Source of the DNA: Scleromatobacter sp964418745
Lineage (GTDB): Bacteria; Pseudomonadota; Gammaproteobacteria; Burkholderiales; Burkholderiaceae_C
Direction: 5' to 3'
Length of the DNA: 64,000 bases
Assembly: GCA_964418745.1 (NCBI GenBank)
Contig: CAYQMX010000001.1
Location: 124,001-188,000 of the forward strand
Shown here: in pieces, positions 60,080-64,000 of the stretch
Layout: every line of letters starts with the position of its first letter
How positions within the stretch are numbered: the stretch's first letter is position 1
Made by a program: the position numbers and the translations under genes
The notes under the pieces: generated by a model
The model's database searches: none
Told to the model about the DNA's origin: nothing
Seen by the model: only the letters and a program-made list of their open reading frames with translations

Positions 60080-60748
60080 ATGACCCTTCCTCGTGCCGCG
60101 GCTGCGGCCGCCGCGTTGTCCGTTTTCCTGGCCGGCTGTACCACCATCGAACCGACCCCGTTGAGCGAGTCGTTCGCCACCCAGCTGCAGGGCCAGAGCG
60201 TCGCGATCGTGATCCAGGAGCCGTCGACCTTCGGCGTGATGCTGACCCGCGACGTCGCGCTGGGCCCGCTGGGCATCCCGGACATGAACGCGCAGGGCGC
60301 GAAGCTGCTGGCCGACAACCACATCGGCGATCCGGCCGAGGACATCGCCACGCTGCTGGGCGACCGGCTGGCCGGCCGTCGCGGCGCCGTGATCCTGCCC
60401 GCGCGCGGCCGCGCCGCGACGGACGACGCGGCGGCCATCGTCGCCGCGGCGCCGCGCGACGCGCGCTACGTGCTGACGGTGGCCACCGTGTCCTGGGGCG
60501 TGTCCAACATCCCGCACCCGCGTTCCGACTACTTCGTCACCTACGTCGCGCGGGCGCGCCTGATCGACCGCCAGACCCGGGCCGTGATGGCCGAGGGCGG
60601 CTGCCTGCAGATGCCCGACGGCACCGAGTACCACGGCGCGGCCTTCACCGACTTCAGCGCCGACAACGCGCGGCTGGTCAGGACCGAGCTGGCGACGCGC
60701 GTCGAGCGCTGCATCCACTTCATCGAGCGCGACATGCTGGGACTCTGA
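60080..60748 (+). CDS. Hypothetical lipoprotein, 222 aa
   Basis: A short signal peptide ends in the lipobox FLAGC (Cys near residue 20), so the mature protein should be lipid-anchored. The mature part has alternating alpha/beta character (AIVIQEPSTFGVMLTRDVALGPLGIPDM; ARYVLTVATVSWGVSNIPHPRSDYFVTYVARARLIDRQTRAVMAEGGC) reminiscent of lipoproteins that report on envelope state, but I recognise no named family. It follows the M50 protease by 25 bp and probably belongs to the same transcript. Confidence 0.75.
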   Translation: MTLPRAAAAAAALSVFLAGCTTIEPTPLSESFATQLQGQSVAIVIQEPSTFGVMLTRDVALGPLGIPDMNAQGAKLLADNHIGDPAEDIATLLGDRLAGRRGAVILPARGRAATDDAAAIVAAAPRDARYVLTVATVSWGVSNIPHPRSDYFVTYVARARLIDRQTRAVMAEGGCLQMPDGTEYHGAAFTDFSADNARLVRTELATRVERCIHFIERDMLGL

Positions 60749-60760
60749 CCCCGCGGGCGT

Positions 60761-61819
60761 TCAACCCGCCGCGGCGGCCAGCTGCCCGACCGGGAACGTC
60801 CACGTGTGGTCGATCGTGCCGTCGTTGCCGTCGTCCACGGTGATGACGACGATGCCGTTGGCGAGCGCCGTCGCGATCGTGGCCCGGGGACGCACCACCG
60901 TCCAGGCGCCCGAGACGAGCGCGCCCGTGGCGTCGTAGAGCACGTTGCCCGTGGTCGCCACCGTCATCGAGAACGTGCGGCCATTGGCCGTGCCGGCCAG
61001 CGTGTGGTGTCCGCTGTACTCCGACCCGGTGACCACGCCGGCGCTGGACGTGACGATGCGCGTGGCGTCGAGGTCGCTCAGCGTGAAGGTGCCGCTGCGC
61101 GCGTTGTAGCGCGTGGCCAGCGTCGCGGCGGGCACCGTCGCGTGCGAGGTGGTGGTGGTGATGCCGCCGGCCGTGGCCACGCTGCGCGAGACGGTGGCCG
61201 TGCCGTCCAGCGTCGCGCCGCCGGACGGCAGCGTCAGCGCGAGGTGGGTGACGGTCAGGTCGACGGCCACCGACGAAGGCGACGTCGTGTGGTCGGCGCT
61301 GACCACGTCCATCGCCACCTGGCCGTCGAGCTGCGCATGGCCGGCCTGGCCGGTGCACTGCGCGTAGGTGACGCTGTAGTGTTCGCCGGCGTCGAGCTGG
61401 CCGTCGAGCTGGCCGGCCACGGTGCCGCCGGTGATGCTCAGCGTGGCGGTGCCGCCGCCGGCGCAGTTCACGGTCACGTTGGTGACGGGCGGGCTGGCGT
61501 CCGGGCGGGCTTCCGCCGGCGCCGAGAGCGCCTGCATCCGGTCCGCCGACGACGCGACGGCCGCCTGCGCGGCGGATGCGGCGAGCAGCGACGTGGTGTC
61601 GATGACCGTGTCCAGCGCCGTGGTGGTGTCGCTGCCGCTGGACGTGGCGTTGGCCGCGTCGGCGGTGGCGTCGGGCTGCGACAGCGACGTCGCCGGCGTG
61701 GACGCGGCGTCGCCGCCGCCGCAGGCGCTCAGCAGCAGGCCGCAGGCGAGCGCCGCGGCGATGGACACGCGGCGCGCGGCGAAGCGTGTGGGCAGGGAGG
61801 GGGTCGATTGCGGGGTCAT
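60761..61819 (-). CDS. Ser/Thr-rich hypothetical lipoprotein, 352 aa
   Basis: A signal peptide with lipobox LLSAC followed by GGGD (Cys near residue 33; the Asp at +5 does not block outer-membrane sorting). Residues ~35-110 are Ala/Ser/Thr-rich linker. The rest (NVTVNCAGGGTATLSITGGTVAGQLDGQLDAGEHYSVTYAQCTGQ ... WTFPVGQLAAAAG) is beta-rich with two Cys that may pair, and repeats the idea of a small carbohydrate- or surface-binding module. No family is recognised. ATG 61819 is chosen over 61936 because it opens on the signal peptide. It converges with the preceding lipoprotein gene (12-bp gap). Confidence 0.75.
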   Translation of the reverse strand: MTPQSTPSLPTRFAARRVSIAAALACGLLLSACGGGDAASTPATSLSQPDATADAANATSSGSDTTTALDTVIDTTSLLAASAAQAAVASSADRMQALSAPAEARPDASPPVTNVTVNCAGGGTATLSITGGTVAGQLDGQLDAGEHYSVTYAQCTGQAGHAQLDGQVAMDVVSADHTTSPSSVAVDLTVTHLALTLPSGGATLDGTATVSRSVATAGGITTTTSHATVPAATLATRYNARSGTFTLSDLDATRIVTSSAGVVTGSEYSGHHTLAGTANGRTFSMTVATTGNVLYDATGALVSGAWTVVRPRATIATALANGIVVITVDDGNDGTIDHTWTFPVGQLAAAAG

Positions 61820-61970
61820 GGCCGTGCTCCTGGGCAGGTTGGAAGGGGCCGAACCGTCAGCCCCGTGACCGCAGTCTCGACCCGCGTGGCCGCGGCGCGA
61901 CCGACGTTCCGTGGCGATATGCGACAAGCCTGTCATGCCCTTGAAACAGGCTGTGTCCGCGGGGCCGGTC

Positions 61971-63257
61971 TCAGTGCAGCGGCAGCCGCACGCGCACGCA
62001 CGGCAGGCCCGCCACGCGCTCGAAGCCCAGCGTGCCGCCCATGCGGCGCACGATCTGCTGAACGATCGCCAGGCCCAGGCCGGTGCCCGGCGTGCCGCGG
62101 CTCGCGTCGCCGCGCGCGAAGGCCTGCGTCAGCCGCGACTGCGCGGCCGGCGCGATGCCCGGGCCGTGGTCCTGCACGTCCAGCACCGCCTGGTCGCCGT
62201 CGATGCCCAGCCGCATCAGCACCGGCGGCTTGCCGTGGCGCATCGCGTTGTCGACCAGGTTGGCCAGCAGGCGTTCCAGCAGCAGCTCGTGGGTGTGCGC
62301 GACGTCGAGCCGGGCCGGCGCCTCGAGGGCCAGCACGTCGGCGGGCTCGTCGCGGGCCTCGCGCAGGCGCCGCGCGACCGCCACGACGTCCACCGTCGAC
62401 GCGAGCGGCAGCTCGCTGGCGCGCACGTAGTCCAGGAAGCTGGCGATCAGGCGATCGGCCACGTCCACGTTGCGCACGATGCTGGCGCGGCGCGCGGCGA
62501 CGCCGTCCGTCTCGGGCAGCAGCTCCGCGGCCATGCGGATGCGCGCCAGCGGGCTGCGCAGGTCGTGCGACACCCCGGCCAGCAGCAGCGCCCGCTCGCT
62601 CTCCTGGTGCGCCAGGCGGTCGGCCAGCGCGAGCCATGCGGTCTCGATGGCGGAGATCTCGAGGGTCGGCGTGCCGTCGGCGGGCGCCTCGGCCGGCAAG
62701 GCGTCGCGGGCGTCGTGCGATTCGATGCGGCGCCGCAGCGCCTCCAGCGGGCGCGTGAGGCGGCGCGCCAGCGCCCAACTCGCCGCGCTGACTACCGCGA
62801 AGCCCAGCACCAGCGCGACGGCCAGCCGCCGCACGGCGTACGACTCGACCACCTCGTCCTGGATGCCCAGCCAGCGCGTGGCGCCGTCCGGCGTGGCGAC
62901 CGCGATCCAGGTGACCGCGCGCGGCACGTCGCGCGTGAACACGACCTCGCCGGCGGGCACCCCGCCTTCGCGCAGCGTCGAGCGCAGCGTGGCGATGCGC
63001 GGGGCCCAGCTGTTCGAGGGGATCGCGTCGTCGGGCCGCTGCGCGCTGATGCGCACGGCAACCGCCGGCGGTGCCTGGGCGACCCCTTCGCCCCAGCCGG
63101 CCGCGGCGCGCAGCGCCGGTGCCCAGCGCTGCGCCGTCAGCCGGGCGATGGTGCGGTTGCGCTCGACGTAGAACACGCCGCTGAACACGAACAGCAGCGC
63201 GAACGAGCCGAGCGCCTGCCAGAGGACGAGGCGGCGAAAGAGGGTGGGCGCGGCCAT
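61971..63257 (-). CDS. Sensor histidine kinase (EnvZ-like)
   Basis: A 428-residue two-component sensor. Membrane helices at ~10-30 and ~145-165 enclose a periplasmic domain of ~110 residues. A HAMP linker follows (RRLTRPLEALRRRIE), then the H-box with His231 in GVSHDLRSPLARIRMAAELL, the N-box NLVDNAMRHG, G1 DHGPGI and G2 GTGLGLAIV. The short PLARIR-type H-box and the length fit the EnvZ/OmpR group. It is 13 bp downstream of the response regulator. The regulator is frameshifted here, so the kinase may lack its partner. Confidence 0.93.
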   Translation of the reverse strand: MAAPTLFRRLVLWQALGSFALLFVFSGVFYVERNRTIARLTAQRWAPALRAAAGWGEGVAQAPPAVAVRISAQRPDDAIPSNSWAPRIATLRSTLREGGVPAGEVVFTRDVPRAVTWIAVATPDGATRWLGIQDEVVESYAVRRLAVALVLGFAVVSAASWALARRLTRPLEALRRRIESHDARDALPAEAPADGTPTLEISAIETAWLALADRLAHQESERALLLAGVSHDLRSPLARIRMAAELLPETDGVAARRASIVRNVDVADRLIASFLDYVRASELPLASTVDVVAVARRLREARDEPADVLALEAPARLDVAHTHELLLERLLANLVDNAMRHGKPPVLMRLGIDGDQAVLDVQDHGPGIAPAAQSRLTQAFARGDASRGTPGTGLGLAIVQQIVRRMGGTLGFERVAGLPCVRVRLPLH

Positions 63258-63270
63258 GCGGGTGCGCCCC

Positions 63271-63953
63271 TCAGCGCGGCACGAAGACGTAGCCCTCGCC
63301 CCGCACGGTGTCGATCCAGTCGGCGCCCGGCTGCACCTCCTGCAGCTTGCGGCGCAGGCGCGCCACCTGCACGTCCACGGTGCGGTCCTGGGGCCGGTAG
63401 CTGCCGGCCTGCACCGCGTCGCTGAGCGCCTCGCGCGACAGCGCAGTGCCGGGCGCGCGCGCCAGGGCGACCAGCAACTTGAACTCGACGCTGGTCAGCG
63501 CGAGCGCCTGCTCGCCCACGCGCACCTCGCGCCGCAGCAGGTCGATGACCAGGCCGTCGAAGCGCAGCAGCGGCGACTCGGCGCGGCGCGGCGCAGCAGC
63601 GCCCGCACGCGCGCCACCAGCTCGCGCGACTCGAAGGGCTTGGCCAGATAGTCGTCGGCGCCGATCTCCAGCCCCAGCACCCGGTCGAGCGGATCGCCGC
63701 GCGCGGTGAGCATCACGATGCCCAGCGCCGGCTGCAGCGCGCGCCAGCGCCGGCACAGGTCGTAGCCGTTGGCGTCCGGCAGCATCACGTCCAGCAGCAC
63801 GAGCTCGGGATGCAGTGCCGCCAGGTCGCGCTCGCCGTCACCGCCGGTCAGCACCGCGTGCGTGGCCCAGCCTTCGCGCTGCAGCAGCTCGACGACCATG
63901 CCCGAGAGCTCGGCGTCGTCGTCGACGATCAGGATCAGCGGCTTGGAGGTCAT
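63271..63953 (-). pseudogene. OmpR-type response regulator, frameshifted in this sequence
   Basis: ATG 63953 opens a perfect receiver domain: DDDAELSG with acidic residues 11-13, phospho-acceptor Asp55 in LVLLDVMLPDANGYD, and Lys105 in YLAKPFES. Near residue 122 (ARVRALLRRAA, plus-strand bases about 63580-63600) the frame shifts. The winged-helix output domain continues perfectly in another frame to TGA 63271 (LRFDGLVIDLLRREVRVGEQ, LTSVEFKLLVALA, DVQVARLRRKLQ, VRGEGYVFVPR). One inserted base, or two removed, restores a normal 226-residue OmpR-like protein. The site is a GCGCC-rich repeat, so a sequencing or assembly error is as likely as a true mutation. Confidence 0.85.
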
Positions 63954-64000
63954 CGCGGCGCGGCGGCGGGGCAAGGTGGGGACGAGCGAAGTGTAGAGGC

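Noticed and set aside
63580..63600. Programmed ribosomal frameshift in the response regulator
   Set aside because: No slippery heptamer or stop-codon context is visible, and programmed shifting is not known in this family. A mutation or sequencing error in the GC repeat is simpler.

Overview
The window is very GC-rich (about 70 percent by eye) and gene-dense. It looks like a chromosome segment of a betaproteobacterium of the order Burkholderiales, plausibly near Rubrivivax, Roseateles or Leptothrix. The supports are a full mraZ-to-ftsZ division and cell-wall cluster in the usual order, an FtsZ tail ending in a DEIEIPAFLRKQ-type peptide, a class A RNase P RNA, and short GC-rich hairpin repeats between genes of a kind I recall from this order. 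The genus call is inference. I see no prophage, insertion sequence, CRISPR array or tRNA.

Layout. 1-10.3 kb: a partial AsmA-family gene, an internally deleted porin beside an Nramp-type metal transporter, a diguanylate cyclase, stress-type small proteins, a nitronate monooxygenase-like enzyme, an operon of an alpha/beta-hydrolase fused to a probable GAF domain with a small protein and cytidine deaminase, a glycine-zipper lipoprotein and an HNH endonuclease. 10.4-19.6 kb: a fatty-acid beta-oxidation locus (TetR regulator with two matching operators, acyl-CoA dehydrogenase, fused 3-hydroxyacyl-CoA dehydrogenase/enoyl-CoA hydratase, thiolase, enoyl-CoA isomerase-like crotonase), then an SGNH hydrolase and an acyl-CoA thioesterase. 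19.7-27.1 kb: an Atm1-type ABC exporter, a HypT-like LysR regulator, and a glutamate/aspartate-type ABC importer (gltIJKL) preceded by a second binding protein. 27.1-32.6 kb: a GNAT acetyltransferase, pyrC, rnpB, a Bcr/CflA efflux pump, an alpha-carbonic anhydrase with a very long charged N-terminal region, and an FMN reductase.

32.6-38.5 kb is the least understood locus. A TetR regulator faces, across two copies of one putative operator, an operon of a parallel beta-helix lipoprotein, an SO2930-type diheme cytochrome and a TonB-dependent receptor, closed by a good terminator. 39.5-58.1 kb is the dcw cluster: mraZ, rsmH, ftsL, ftsI, murE, murF, mraY, murD, ftsW, murG, murC, ddlB, ftsQ, ftsA, ftsZ. 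A strong promoter and four 10-bp-phased repeats lie in front of mraZ. Most genes overlap by 4 nt, but five junctions carry short two-hairpin modules. MurD holds an insertion of about 190 residues, rich in Ala, Glu and Asp. lpxC does not follow ftsZ; instead there is a DUF2167 membrane protein, an M50 metalloprotease and a lipoprotein. The window ends with a Ser/Thr-rich lipoprotein and an EnvZ/OmpR-like two-component pair whose response regulator is frameshifted.

Best leads for an undescribed system: the beta-helix/diheme cytochrome/TonB-receptor locus with its operators; the MurD insertion; the hairpin modules at dcw gene junctions; and the hydrolase-GAF operon.
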